Shown here: positions 8,114 to 15,476 of the stretch, one piece after another
Layout: each line of letters begins with the position of its first letter
Numbering within the stretch: the stretch's first letter is position 1
Assembly (NCBI GenBank): GCA_944358225.1
Contig: CALVQP010000015.1
Location: 1 to 18,830, forward strand
Direction of reading: 5' to 3'
DNA length: 18,830 nucleotides
Origin: an uncultured Bacilli bacterium
Lineage (GTDB): Bacteria; Bacillota_I; Bacilli_A; RF39; UBA660
Notes under the pieces: generated by a model
The model's database searches: none
What the model was told of the DNA's origin: nothing
Seen by the model: only the letters and a program-made list of their open reading frames with translations
Made by a program: the position numbers and the translations under genes

Positions 8114-8142
8114 TCCTAATATTATTCGATCCTAATATTATT
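8114..8142 (+). repeat. Tandem 13-base repeat after the surface protein genes
   Basis: TCCTAATATTATT occurs at 8114-8126 and again at 8130-8142, separated by three bases (16-base period). It lies immediately 3' of the second surface protein stop and upstream of the RSH promoter. It could be a local duplication or a binding-site pair. Confidence 0.6.
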
Positions 8143-8154
8143 TTAAATTTAACA

Positions 8155-8184
8155 TTGACTTTTACTACTTTTAGGTGATATTAT
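8155..8184 (+). promoter_or_regulatory. Sigma-A promoter of the leader-RSH unit
   Basis: TTGACT (8155-8160), an 18-base spacer and TATTAT (8179-8184) preceded by TGA form a good extended -10 promoter. Transcription should start at about 8190-8192, inside the palindrome described next. Confidence 0.7.
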
Positions 8185-8186
8185 TA

Positions 8187-8206
8187 ACCCAAACAGAAAT
8201 TTGGGT
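8187..8206 (+). promoter_or_regulatory. Palindrome over the predicted transcription start (operator or 5' hairpin)
   Basis: ACCCAAA (8187-8193) and TTTGGGT (8200-8206) are perfect 7-base arms around six bases. As DNA the repeat spans the predicted +1, a normal place for a repressor operator. As RNA it could form a 5' hairpin overlapping the Shine-Dalgarno sequence (GGTGAT, 8204-8209) of the leader ORF. Sequence alone does not decide between these. Confidence 0.5.
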
Positions 8207-8214
8207 GATGGTTT

Positions 8215-8274
8215 ATGAAAAAAGATTTACTAAAATTATGCATTGTTTTCTTAATGCCATCATGTTTAAAATAG
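8215..8274 (+). CDS. 19-residue leader peptide candidate upstream of the RSH gene
   Basis: The frame MKKDLLKLCIVFLMPSCLK starts at ATG 8215, six bases after GGTGAT, about 25 bases into the predicted transcript. It is rich in leucine (5 of 19) and has two cysteines. Its TAG stop (8272-8274) falls within the rising arm of the terminator at 8268-8298, so a ribosome finishing or stalling here would cover that arm. This layout fits transcription attenuation. It could also be a chance ORF; there is no homology evidence. Confidence 0.45.
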   Translation: MKKDLLKLCIVFLMPSCLK

Positions 8275-8298
8275 TCAACTTATTGTTGGCTATTTTTT
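8268..8298 (+). terminator. Terminator/attenuator in the RSH leader
   Basis: A 12-bp stem with one G-U pair (8268-8279 with 8285-8296) closes a 5-base loop and ends in six T (8293-8298). It lies between the promoter at 8155-8184 and the RSH start, so it must be bypassed for RSH expression from that promoter. Confidence 0.75.
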
Positions 8299-8318
8299 AG
8301 AAAGTAGTGGTGGTAAAA

Positions 8319-9779
8319 ATGAGTCAATTCTTAATAACAGATCAAGAAGATATAAGATTTTTAGACGTTTTAAATGAATTTAGAAGTTATGATTTATCTA
8401 GTCAAAATCATGAAAAGATTATCAAAGCTTATAAACTAGCCAAGAAGTTACATCAAAACGTTAAAAGAAAAAGCGGCGAACCATATATTATTCACCCTAT
8501 TGAAGTGGCTAAATTAGCTGTAGATTATAAGGCTGATGTTGCGACTGTTTGTGGCTGTTTACTCCATGATGTCGTTGAAGATACGCCATATACTTTAGTA
8601 GAAATAGAATGTGAATTTGGATCTAGTGTAGCAACTATTGTCGGAGACGTTACTAAAATTACTCAGATGGATCTTAATAACGCTGGCAAGGAAGAGGTGT
8701 TTGCTAGTAATGTGCGTAAATTATTTCGCTCCTTACTTTATCATGATGTTAGATCAATAGCTGTCAAATTATGGGATCGTTTACACAACATGAGAACAAT
8801 GCAATTTATGAAACCGGCTAAACAAATAGAAAAATCTAAACAAACTATGGATATTTTTGTGCCAATTGCTCAAGCATTAGGTGCTAATAAAATCAAAAAA
8901 GAACTACAAGATTTATGTATGTACTACTTACATAAAGATACTTATGAAGATTTAGCCGGTAAAGTAGCTGAAAAAACTGCCGAATATCAAGAGGTAATAA
9001 ATAATACAAAAAAAGAGCTAGAGGATAAGATGCTAGCTGAAAATGTAGAATCGGCAATTAATGTGCGTGTTAAAAATCTTTATAATATTTTTGTTTCTTT
9101 AAGCAAAGGTCGTACTTTAGAAAGTATTCATGATCTATACGCTTTACAAGTATCATTAAATACAATTAAAGACATATATGAGGGTTTTAGGATAACACAC
9201 CAAAACTTTACTTATCTTCAAAATTATGTCAAAGATTACATCTATCAACCTAAAACAACGGGCTATAGAGCTTTACATACTACTATAATTAGTCAAGAGA
9301 AAATGATTCAAGCTCAGCTACGGACTAAAGAAATGGCTCAAATAAATAGCAAAGGAGTTTTAGGACAACTAAAAAAATATGATGCTAGTAGTTATGAACA
9401 ATTAAAAAAAGAATATCCTTTCTTTTCTATAGGTAGTGAAATAGACCGTTTAAATTCCGATGACCAAGAGTTTTATGAAAAACTACGTTATGAAGTTTTA
9501 GGAGATAAAATATATGTACGTTCCTTAGGAAGTGAAATTTACGAGCTCCCAGTGGGATCAAATATTTTAGATTTTGCCTTTCTTGCTATTCCTAATAAAG
9601 CTTTGTATTTAGAAAAAGCCTATGTAAATGGCGAAGAAGTTACTTTGACATCGAAATTAAAAAATAATGATTTAATTATTTTAAAAACAGCTGTTAATTC
9701 ACAATTGAATCTTGATTGGGCTAATAAATGCGCAACTACTAGAGCTCGTCGTTTAATATTAGAACAGATAAACAAATAA
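8319..9779 (+). CDS. RSH (RelA/SpoT homologue), probable ppGpp hydrolase with degraded synthetase
   Basis: RSH enzymes make and destroy the alarmone (p)ppGpp in the cytosol. The HD hydrolase domain is intact: IIHPIEVA, LLHDVVEDT (H83, D84, E87, D88) and LWDRLHNMRT (D153, R154, N157). The synthetase domain (about 230-345) keeps RVKNLYNI, D272 and KDYIYQPKTTGYRALHTT. The catalytic glutamate of EVQIRT, however, is Q331 (QAQLRT), the AxR arginine is Q277, and the usual AExGxAxHW is lost. A TGS-like domain (about 395-455) follows. The protein ends at 486 residues, without the helical, zinc-finger and ACT domains of full-length Rel (about 730). I infer a hydrolase-dominant enzyme, perhaps with no synthesis. 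ATG 8319 is preferred over GTG 8307 or 8310 because GGTGG lies five bases before it. A leader with a terminator precedes it. Confidence 0.85.
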   Translation: MSQFLITDQEDIRFLDVLNEFRSYDLSSQNHEKIIKAYKLAKKLHQNVKRKSGEPYIIHPIEVAKLAVDYKADVATVCGCLLHDVVEDTPYTLVEIECEFGSSVATIVGDVTKITQMDLNNAGKEEVFASNVRKLFRSLLYHDVRSIAVKLWDRLHNMRTMQFMKPAKQIEKSKQTMDIFVPIAQALGANKIKKELQDLCMYYLHKDTYEDLAGKVAEKTAEYQEVINNTKKELEDKMLAENVESAINVRVKNLYNIFVSLSKGRTLESIHDLYALQVSLNTIKDIYEGFRITHQNFTYLQNYVKDYIYQPKTTGYRALHTTIISQEKMIQAQLRTKEMAQINSKGVLGQLKKYDASSYEQLKKEYPFFSIGSEIDRLNSDDQEFYEKLRYEVLGDKIYVRSLGSEIYELPVGSNILDFAFLAIPNKALYLEKAYVNGEEVTLTSKLKNNDLIILKTAVNSQLNLDWANKCATTRARRLILEQINK

Positions 9780-9808
9780 CCATCGTCAAATTAAAGTTTT
9801 CTAATTAC

Positions 9809-10529
9809 TTATCCGATATATACTTGTAGTTCATAATTCCATTGCAAAATACCACAGACAACGATTAATTGCACCGTAAATTTTGGATTTACACCATACT
9901 TAATATGGGTCATATTTAATAAATCTTTTAGGGTTTGTTCTCTATTTTCTTCTGTACAGCTAGCGCACAAGTATTTTCCTTTTGGTAATATCTTTAAACC
10001 ATCTATATTTACATAACGATTACAGACTGCAAACAGTCTGTTTACTTTATTTTCTGTATATATACCAGCTAAATCTTCAAAAGAAAAATCATCCTTTACT
10101 TCTGGAGAAATTTGAGTATAAAAATGACTTAGATAATTCCACAAGTTATTAACAGTAGCTTCTTCTAAAGTTTCCGAAAGTAAAATAACCCGCTTTTCAT
10201 AATCTTTCAAAACAGGTGTTTTAAGCTTGGATTGTTGTTGCAATTTTTTTCATAATCAGCTTTTGCTAACTGGATCTTTGTCTTACTATACTCTAATGAC
10301 TTTATTTTTTCATCAGCTTTTTTTCTGCTTGAGTCAGAAAATTTATAATCTTTTCCAAATCATCATATTCTAAGACTTTTTTTATTTCATGCAAAGGTAA
10401 GTCCATCAGCTGCAAAGCTCGTACGGTGTTTAGTCGAACAATATCTTGCTCCGAATAATAACGATAGTTAGTCTGATCATCTTTTTTGCTTGGTACTACT
10501 AATCCAATAAAACTTACTATAACACTGCG
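9809..10529 (-). pseudogene. Broken MerR-family regulator with GyrI-like effector domain
   Basis: Read on the minus strand, the upstream part gives GLVVPSKKDDQTNYRYYSEQ and then DIVRLNTVRALQLMDLPLHE, the wing and helices of a MerR DNA-binding domain. A coiled linker (EKKADEKIKSLEYSKTKIQL) follows, then the effector-binding domain, which ends GILQWNYELQVYIG as in BmrR/GyrI-like ligand domains. Joining these needs one-base shifts at two A7 runs (minus strand, near 10320 and near 10247). The first HTH helices and a start codon are not recognisable upstream of GLVVP. Members sense drugs or small molecules and switch a nearby promoter; no obvious target gene is left here. The intact part alone (9809-10243, TTG start) would be an effector domain without DNA binding. 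It converges on the RSH gene. Confidence 0.75.
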
Positions 10530-10549
10530 AAATTTTATTATTAGGATTA

Positions 10550-10578
10550 TTGTTTTTACTTAGAAGATAATTTATAAT
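10550..10578 (+). promoter_or_regulatory. Sigma-A promoter of the gene at 10606
   Basis: TTGTTT (10550-10555), a 17-base spacer and TATAAT (10573-10578). The box ends 27 bases before the ATG. It lies directly upstream of and divergent from the broken MerR gene, the usual place for a MerR-controlled promoter, but no clear long-spacer MerR site is seen. Confidence 0.65.
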
Positions 10579-10605
10579 ATAATACAAAAAAGAGAGGCCT
10601 AGTTA

Positions 10606-10968
10606 ATGAAAGAAACGTTTAATGTAGGAAATCCAACAAAAGAAAATATTGAATATTCTTTTAAAAATCTAATATATTATGTTACAGCATCAATTCAACT
10701 TGACATCTATAAAGAACAAAAAAAGTTTGAAAAAGTATTACTTGAAATTAAGCCGATTTTAGCCACATATGTAAATAGTGAAAGCTTAGTATCTATAGAT
10801 GAAGAAAAATTACAAAATTTAAAATTTGATTTAATTGATTTAGATACAGAAACCAAATCTCTAAAATCCTATTTTGCAGAATGGTCCTTGTTGTGGTTAG
10901 AAGCAATTATTTCTTTGAGAAACTCAGAAATTAAAATAAGAGGTGTTAATAATGGTATATACAGATAA
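10606..10968 (+). CDS. Hypothetical 120-residue protein
   Basis: ATG 10606 follows AGAGAGG at 10591-10597. The product is small, soluble-looking and mostly helical, with heptad-like hydrophobic spacing through residues 20-90 and two tryptophans in WSLLWLEAI near residue 93. There is no signal peptide, membrane helix or cysteine. I do not recognise the family. It has its own promoter and overlaps a 32-residue ORF by 17 bases, and a terminator follows the pair, so the two form an independent transcription unit beside the broken regulator. A two-gene unit of small proteins could suggest toxin-antitoxin or mobile-element origin, but no motif supports either. Confidence 0.7.
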   Translation: MKETFNVGNPTKENIEYSFKNLIYYVTASIQLDIYKEQKKFEKVLLEIKPILATYVNSESLVSIDEEKLQNLKFDLIDLDTETKSLKSYFAEWSLLWLEAIISLRNSEIKIRGVNNGIYR

Positions 10969-11050
10969 ATATGAAAATTATGTAAATATTAAAGGAGTTA
11001 GTATAAAGATTACAACTGACAAAAATGGTATTGATCAATTACATGAATAA
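10952..11050 (+). CDS. Small ORF of 32 residues, possibly truncated
   Basis: ATG 10952 lies eight bases after AAGAGGTG, a good ribosome site inside the end of the preceding gene, and overlaps that gene by 17 bases. The product begins MVYTDKYENYVNIKGVSIKI and ends NGIDQLHE at TAA 11048-11050. It is charged and soluble. It may be a genuine small protein translated by coupling, or the N-terminus of a longer gene cut by mutation, since open sequence continues for a few codons in other frames. No family is recognised. Confidence 0.4.
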   Translation: MVYTDKYENYVNIKGVSIKITTDKNGIDQLHE

Positions 11051-11080
11051 TTTCCAATTTTTGGAGTTAAAACATAAATT

Positions 11081-11114
11081 AAACCGTGATTTTACAAAAA
11101 ATATCACGGTTTTT
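11081..11114 (+). terminator. Rho-independent terminator after the small gene pair
   Basis: A perfect 10-bp stem, AAACCGTGAT (11081-11090) with ATCACGGTTT (11103-11112), closes an A/T-rich 12-base loop and ends in five T (11110-11114). Confidence 0.85.
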
Positions 11115-11353
11115 AATGTGTAGCATATATCGAGTTAGAGAAAGTCAAACACACGCGTAAGCAACATCGAAGTGTTAAAAAAGCCCAAAGAATAGGGTAT
11201 GAGACTTGGGACTAAAAAATATATAACAAAATATTACAAAAGATAATAATTTTATAGTTATAAATGTAATGTTAAACATATTACGGAAGTTCAAAATAAG
11301 AACTATTGTTTATTTTATTTGGCAATTATGTTACACTTAATAAGTGATGTCTC
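11115..11353. other. 239-base non-coding spacer upstream of the operon
   Basis: No supported gene lies here. The segment at about 11130-11215 is richer in G and C than its surroundings and contains short inverted matches (AACAC with GTGTT; CCCAA with TTGGG), so it may be a decayed RNA or element fragment. It shares TTAGAGAAAGT with the candidate RNA at 18075-18200. The rest is very AT-rich. A possible extended -10, TGTTACACT (11329-11337), lies just before the radical SAM gene but has no good -35. Confidence 0.4.
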
Positions 11354-12157
11354 ATGAGATTTAAAAAAGTATATATCGAAATAACTAATGCTTGTAATCT
11401 GAACTGTTCTTTTTGTATTTTAAATCATCGTCCTATTAAATACATGAGTTTTGAAGAATTTAAGCTTATTTTAAAAAAATTAGCAGGATATACTAAATAT
11501 CTTTACTTTCATATTTTAGGAGAACCTTTAATCCATCCGCAAATAAACGAGTTTATTAATTATGCTAGCCAAAAATTTTTTATTAATATCACTACTAACG
11601 GTTATCTTATTGCTAATATAAAGCATAATTTGCATATTAGACAACTAAATATTTCACTTCATAGTTATAATCCCAAGTATCAAAAAACGTTAAAAAACTA
11701 TTTAGATGATATTATAGATTCTGTTGAAATATTGCATCAAAATAATACAATTATCAATTACCGAATTTGGAGTCAAACAGAGTATGTAGAAGATATCATA
11801 AAGTATTTAAATAAATATTATGATAGTTCAATTAAAAATCAACAAAATCTTAAAATTAAAGATAGGATTTTTATTGAGTTTAAAAACGAATTTACCTGGC
11901 CTTCTTTAGATAATAATTATTATAACACTTATGGTAGCTGTCGGGCTTTAAAAGATCATATTGGTATACTGTCTAACGGTACTGTAATACCCTGTTGCTT
12001 AGACTCCCAGGGGACAATAAAACTAGGTGATATTTACAAACAAAATTTAAGTGATATAATAAGTTCTTCTAGATTTAAAAATATTGAAGAAGGTTTTGTT
12101 AATAATAAAAAAGTAGAATTATTATGTTGTAAATGTAGTTATAAAGTGGGTAAGTAA
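11354..12157 (+). CDS. Radical SAM/SPASM-type enzyme of unknown substrate
   Basis: 267 residues. The N-terminus reads YIEITNACNLNCSFC, with the CxxxCxxC cluster (C14, C18, C21) that binds the 4Fe-4S centre and S-adenosylmethionine. ILGEPLIHP (54-62) is the GGEP-like SAM-binding strand, and ITTNGYL (79-85) follows. The C-terminal part has the short SPASM/twitch pattern: GSC (C196), NGTVIPCC (C214, C215), LGDI, and LCCKC (C258, C259, C261), which should hold a second iron-sulfur cluster. Such enzymes often modify peptides, but the substrate cannot be told from sequence. The start follows AAGTGAT (11342-11348), a near match to the AGGTGAT sites used elsewhere here. Its stop overlaps the next gene by one base, so the two are translationally coupled. 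Confidence 0.85.
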   Translation: MRFKKVYIEITNACNLNCSFCILNHRPIKYMSFEEFKLILKKLAGYTKYLYFHILGEPLIHPQINEFINYASQKFFINITTNGYLIANIKHNLHIRQLNISLHSYNPKYQKTLKNYLDDIIDSVEILHQNNTIINYRIWSQTEYVEDIIKYLNKYYDSSIKNQQNLKIKDRIFIEFKNEFTWPSLDNNYYNTYGSCRALKDHIGILSNGTVIPCCLDSQGTIKLGDIYKQNLSDIISSSRFKNIEEGFVNNKKVELLCCKCSYKVGK

Positions 12158-12681
12158 TGATGCAAATAATTGGTTATAAAGCTTTTAATAGTGATAAAAC
12201 AAATAGATATGCGCAATCTTTTGAAATCAATAAAGAGTATCAAGTATGTGGAAAGGTCAAATTTGGTATAAACGGCAACGGATACCATTTTTGCAAAAAT
12301 ATTTGTGATGTATTTAGGTATTTTGAAAAAAGCTTAGATATTAATATTGCTTTAGTTATTGGTAGTGGTAATTATGAAGTATTTAACGATGAATATTATG
12401 GGTATTATGATATGTATGTTACCCAGTGTCTTAAAATAATTAAATTTTTAACCCGTGAGGAAATAATAGAGGCAGTTATTAATTCTTCAGAACGTGATAT
12501 TATTAAATTTATAACCACAGCCCAAATGAGTACCAATGAAATTAAAACTTTTTTGGATTTATATAAATGTAACAAGTCAGTTTTAAAATATATTCTATAT
12601 TATCAATTGCTGCAAAGCGATGCCTTTAATATTGAAAATAATAAAATATTAGAAAGAGTGAATAAATTATGGATAAAATAA
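12157..12681 (+). CDS. DUF7666-like protein coupled to the radical SAM gene
   Basis: 174 residues. The N-terminal half carries YKAFNSDKTNR, FEINKEYQVCGKVK and GYHFCKNICDVFRYF (42-56), matching from memory a domain of unknown function (DUF7666-like) common in phage and mobile-element proteins; the family call is tentative. The C-terminal half (about 95-174) is helical, with short repeat-like units. There is no membrane segment. The start is ATG 12157 (TAATG overlap with the previous stop); ATG 12160 is an alternative. The end overlaps uvrA by 13 bases, so this gene and the radical SAM gene are inserted tightly ahead of uvrA in one transcript. It could be a partner or substrate carrier of the radical SAM enzyme; that is a guess from position. 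Confidence 0.65.
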   Translation: MMQIIGYKAFNSDKTNRYAQSFEINKEYQVCGKVKFGINGNGYHFCKNICDVFRYFEKSLDINIALVIGSGNYEVFNDEYYGYYDMYVTQCLKIIKFLTREEIIEAVINSSERDIIKFITTAQMSTNEIKTFLDLYKCNKSVLKYILYYQLLQSDAFNIENNKILERVNKLWIK

Positions 12682-15476
12682 TTATTAAAGGAGCAAGAGA
12701 AAATAATCTTAAAAATATTAGCATAGAATTGCCCAAGAATAAACTTATTGTTATGACCGGAGTATCCGGAAGTGGTAAATCATCTTTAGCTTTTGATACC
12801 ATTTATGCCGAAGGCCAAAGACGATATGTCGAAAGTTTAAGCAGCTATGCGCGTCAATTTTTAGGCGGTACTTCTAAACCAGATGTTGATAGTATTGAAG
12901 GTTTATCTCCTAGTATTTCCATTGACCAAAAAAGCACTAACAATAATCCCCGTAGTACAGTGGGAACAGTGACAGAAATTTATGATTATCTTCGTCTTTT
13001 ATTTGCCCGTATCGGTACACCTTATTGTCCTAATCATAAAGAACCTATTAAAAGTCAAAGTATTGAAGAAATGACAAATAAAATAATGGAGTTAGAAGAA
13101 GGAACAAAACTAGAAATAATGGCCCCGGTAGTTCGCGAAGAAAAGGGAGAGCATGCAGCGATTTTAGAAAATTTACGTAGTAAAGGATATTCTCGTGTCC
13201 GTATTAACGGCGAAGTAAGAGATCTTTATGAAAATATTAAACTCCAAAAAAATAAAAAAGATACTATTGAAGTAGTTGTTGATCGAGTAGTAGTAAAACA
13301 GGAAGATCGCTCGCGTATCTTTGAATCTATTGAAACAGCAGCTAAGTTAGCCCATGGAATAGTATTATTTAATGTAATTGGACATGAAGAATTTATTATG
13401 AGTGAAAATTATGCTTGTGTCCACTGTAATTACTCGCTACCTCAGCTAGAAACACGTATGTTTTCTTTTAATTCTCCTTTTGGAGCTTGTCCTGAATGTA
13501 ATGGCTTAGGAATGAAAATGAAAATATCTGAAGATCTTCTTATTCCTGATCGAAAAAAAAGTATTTCTCAGGGAGGAATAGTTAGTTTATCAAAAGATCA
13601 AAATGTTTTATACACTGAAGTTGCTACTGTAGCCAAACATTATGATATTGATCTAGACGCCCCTATTGAAAAATTGTCTAAAGAAAAATTAAACAAAATT
13701 TTATATGGTTCAACTGAAGTTTTTGAATTTACTTATATATCTAAAAATGGTAATGTTCGCACCAAGACCGATTTTTTTGAGGGGATTATTAATAATTTAG
13801 AACGTCGTCAAGTAGAAACTTCAGCTAATTGGGTTCGGGAATGGATTGAAAATTACATGATCGAAACAACTTGTCCTTTATGTAAGGGAGCTAGACTTAA
13901 AAGAGAAGTTTTAAATGTTTATATTAATAAAAAAAATATTTATGATATGACAGCTTTAAGTATTGAAAGTTTGTATACATTTATTAAAAATTTAAAATTA
14001 AACAAAGAACAACAAAAAATAAGTGAACTTTTAATAAAAGAGATATCTTCTCGTTTAGAATTTTTAAATAATGTTGGTTTAGGATACATTACCTTAAATC
14101 GTAGTGCTGGGACTCTATCTGGTGGAGAAGCTCAGCGTATTCGTCTGGCTACGCAAATTGGATCGCGTTTAACCGGGGTATTATACGTTTTAGATGAACC
14201 TAGTATCGGTCTTCATCAAAAAGATAATGAACGTTTAATAAAATCAATGCAAGAAATGCGTGATCTAGGAAATACCTTAATTGTTGTAGAACATGATACT
14301 GATACAATGCTAGCAGCGGATTATCTTGTGGATGTTGGACCTAAAGCCGGCGTGGAAGGCGGTCAAATTATGGCTTATGGGACACCTCAAGAAGTTATGA
14401 ATAATAAAAACTCTTTAACAGGCAGATATCTAAAAGGTATAGAAAAAATTGAAATTCCTAAGACTAGACGCAAAGGAAATGGACTATTTATAGAAATAAA
14501 AGGAGCTAGTGAACATAATCTAAAAAAGGTAAATGTCAAATTTCCTTTAGGAAAATTTATTTGTGTTACCGGAGTATCAGGAAGCGGTAAATCTACTTTA
14601 GTTAATGATATTTTATTTAACGCTCTAACCAAAAAAGTTTATAAATCGAAAACTATTGTAGGAAAGTGTAAAGAAATAAAAGGATTAGAACATGTAGATA
14701 AAGTAGTACATATTACTCAAGATCCAATTGGTAGAACTCCGCGCAGTAATCCGGCGACATATGTTGGTGTTTTTGATGACATTCGCGATGTTTTTGCTAA
14801 TACCAAAGAAGCTAAAATGCGTGGCTATGGTAAAAATCGCTTTTCCTTTAATGTTAAAGGTGGTAGGTGTGAAGCTTGTTGGGGCGATGGGGTCAAAAAA
14901 ATTGAAATGAACTTCCTACCTGATGTTTACGTTCCTTGTGAAGTATGTCATGGTACTCGTTATAATAAAGAAACTTTGGACATAAAATTTAAAAACAAAA
15001 ATATTAATGATGTTTTAAAAATGCGTGTAAGTGAAGCATTAGAATTTTTTGAAAATATTCCCAAAGTCAAAAAGAAACTACAAGTTATGATGGATGTTGG
15101 TTTATCTTATATCGAACTTGGCCAATCAGCTCCTACTTTGTCTGGTGGTGAAGCAGCAAGAGTAAAACTAGCTAAAGAATTACAAAAAAAAGCAACAGGC
15201 AAAAGTGTTTTTATATTAGAAGAGCCGACAACCGGACTACATTATCATGATATTAAAAAACTACTTGTAATTTTGCAAAGAATTGTAGATAATAAAGATA
15301 CAGTAATAGTAATCGAGCATAACCTTGATGTCATAAAAGTTGCTGATCACATTATTGATTTAGGCCCGGATGGTGGAATTAACGGCGGCCAAATAATTGC
15401 TACTGGCACTCCCGAGGAAATATGTAAAGTTAAATCTTCCTATACAGGAGAATTTTTAAAAAGGATAATGAAATGA
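12669..15476 (+). CDS. uvrA: UvrA, excinuclease ABC subunit A
   Basis: UvrA finds bulky DNA damage and loads UvrB in nucleotide excision repair. The 935-residue length is normal. NBD1 has Walker A GVSGSGKSS (31-39), signature LSGGEAQR (483-490) and Walker B LDEPSIGLH (D509). A CxxC...CxxC zinc site lies in CVHC to CPEC. NBD2 has Walker A GVSGSGKST (635-643), the C-terminal zinc site CEAC (734-737) to CEVC, signature LSGGEAAR and Walker B LEEPTTGLH (E851, E852). Two NBD2 positions differ from the near-invariant consensus: Q to A in the signature, and Asp to Glu in Walker B. The protein otherwise looks complete. The ATG lies inside the upstream gene with AAAGAGTG as ribosome site. The stop overlaps the next start (ATGA). 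uvrB is not in the window. Confidence 0.97.
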   Translation: MDKIIIKGARENNLKNISIELPKNKLIVMTGVSGSGKSSLAFDTIYAEGQRRYVESLSSYARQFLGGTSKPDVDSIEGLSPSISIDQKSTNNNPRSTVGTVTEIYDYLRLLFARIGTPYCPNHKEPIKSQSIEEMTNKIMELEEGTKLEIMAPVVREEKGEHAAILENLRSKGYSRVRINGEVRDLYENIKLQKNKKDTIEVVVDRVVVKQEDRSRIFESIETAAKLAHGIVLFNVIGHEEFIMSENYACVHCNYSLPQLETRMFSFNSPFGACPECNGLGMKMKISEDLLIPDRKKSISQGGIVSLSKDQNVLYTEVATVAKHYDIDLDAPIEKLSKEKLNKILYGSTEVFEFTYISKNGNVRTKTDFFEGIINNLERRQVETSANWVREWIENYMIETTCPLCKGARLKREVLNVYINKKNIYDMTALSIESLYTFIKNLKLNKEQQKISELLIKEISSRLEFLNNVGLGYITLNRSAGTLSGGEAQRIRLATQIGSRLTGVLYVLDEPSIGLHQKDNERLIKSMQEMRDLGNTLIVVEHDTDTMLAADYLVDVGPKAGVEGGQIMAYGTPQEVMNNKNSLTGRYLKGIEKIEIPKTRRKGNGLFIEIKGASEHNLKKVNVKFPLGKFICVTGVSGSGKSTLVNDILFNALTKKVYKSKTIVGKCKEIKGLEHVDKVVHITQDPIGRTPRSNPATYVGVFDDIRDVFANTKEAKMRGYGKNRFSFNVKGGRCEACWGDGVKKIEMNFLPDVYVPCEVCHGTRYNKETLDIKFKNKNINDVLKMRVSEALEFFENIPKVKKKLQVMMDVGLSYIELGQSAPTLSGGEAARVKLAKELQKKATGKSVFILEEPTTGLHYHDIKKLLVILQRIVDNKDTVIVIEHNLDVIKVADHIIDLGPDGGINGGQIIATGTPEEICKVKSSYTGEFLKRIMK

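Noticed and set aside
11269..11343. 24-codon ORF before the radical SAM gene, considered as a RiPP-type precursor
   Set aside because: No ribosome binding site, no leader/core look, and it overlaps the likely promoter region.
14387..14632. 81-codon open frame antisense to uvrA
   Set aside because: Antisense of conserved UvrA coding sequence, including its second Walker A; the same applies to the 60-codon frame at 14728-14910 on the plus strand.
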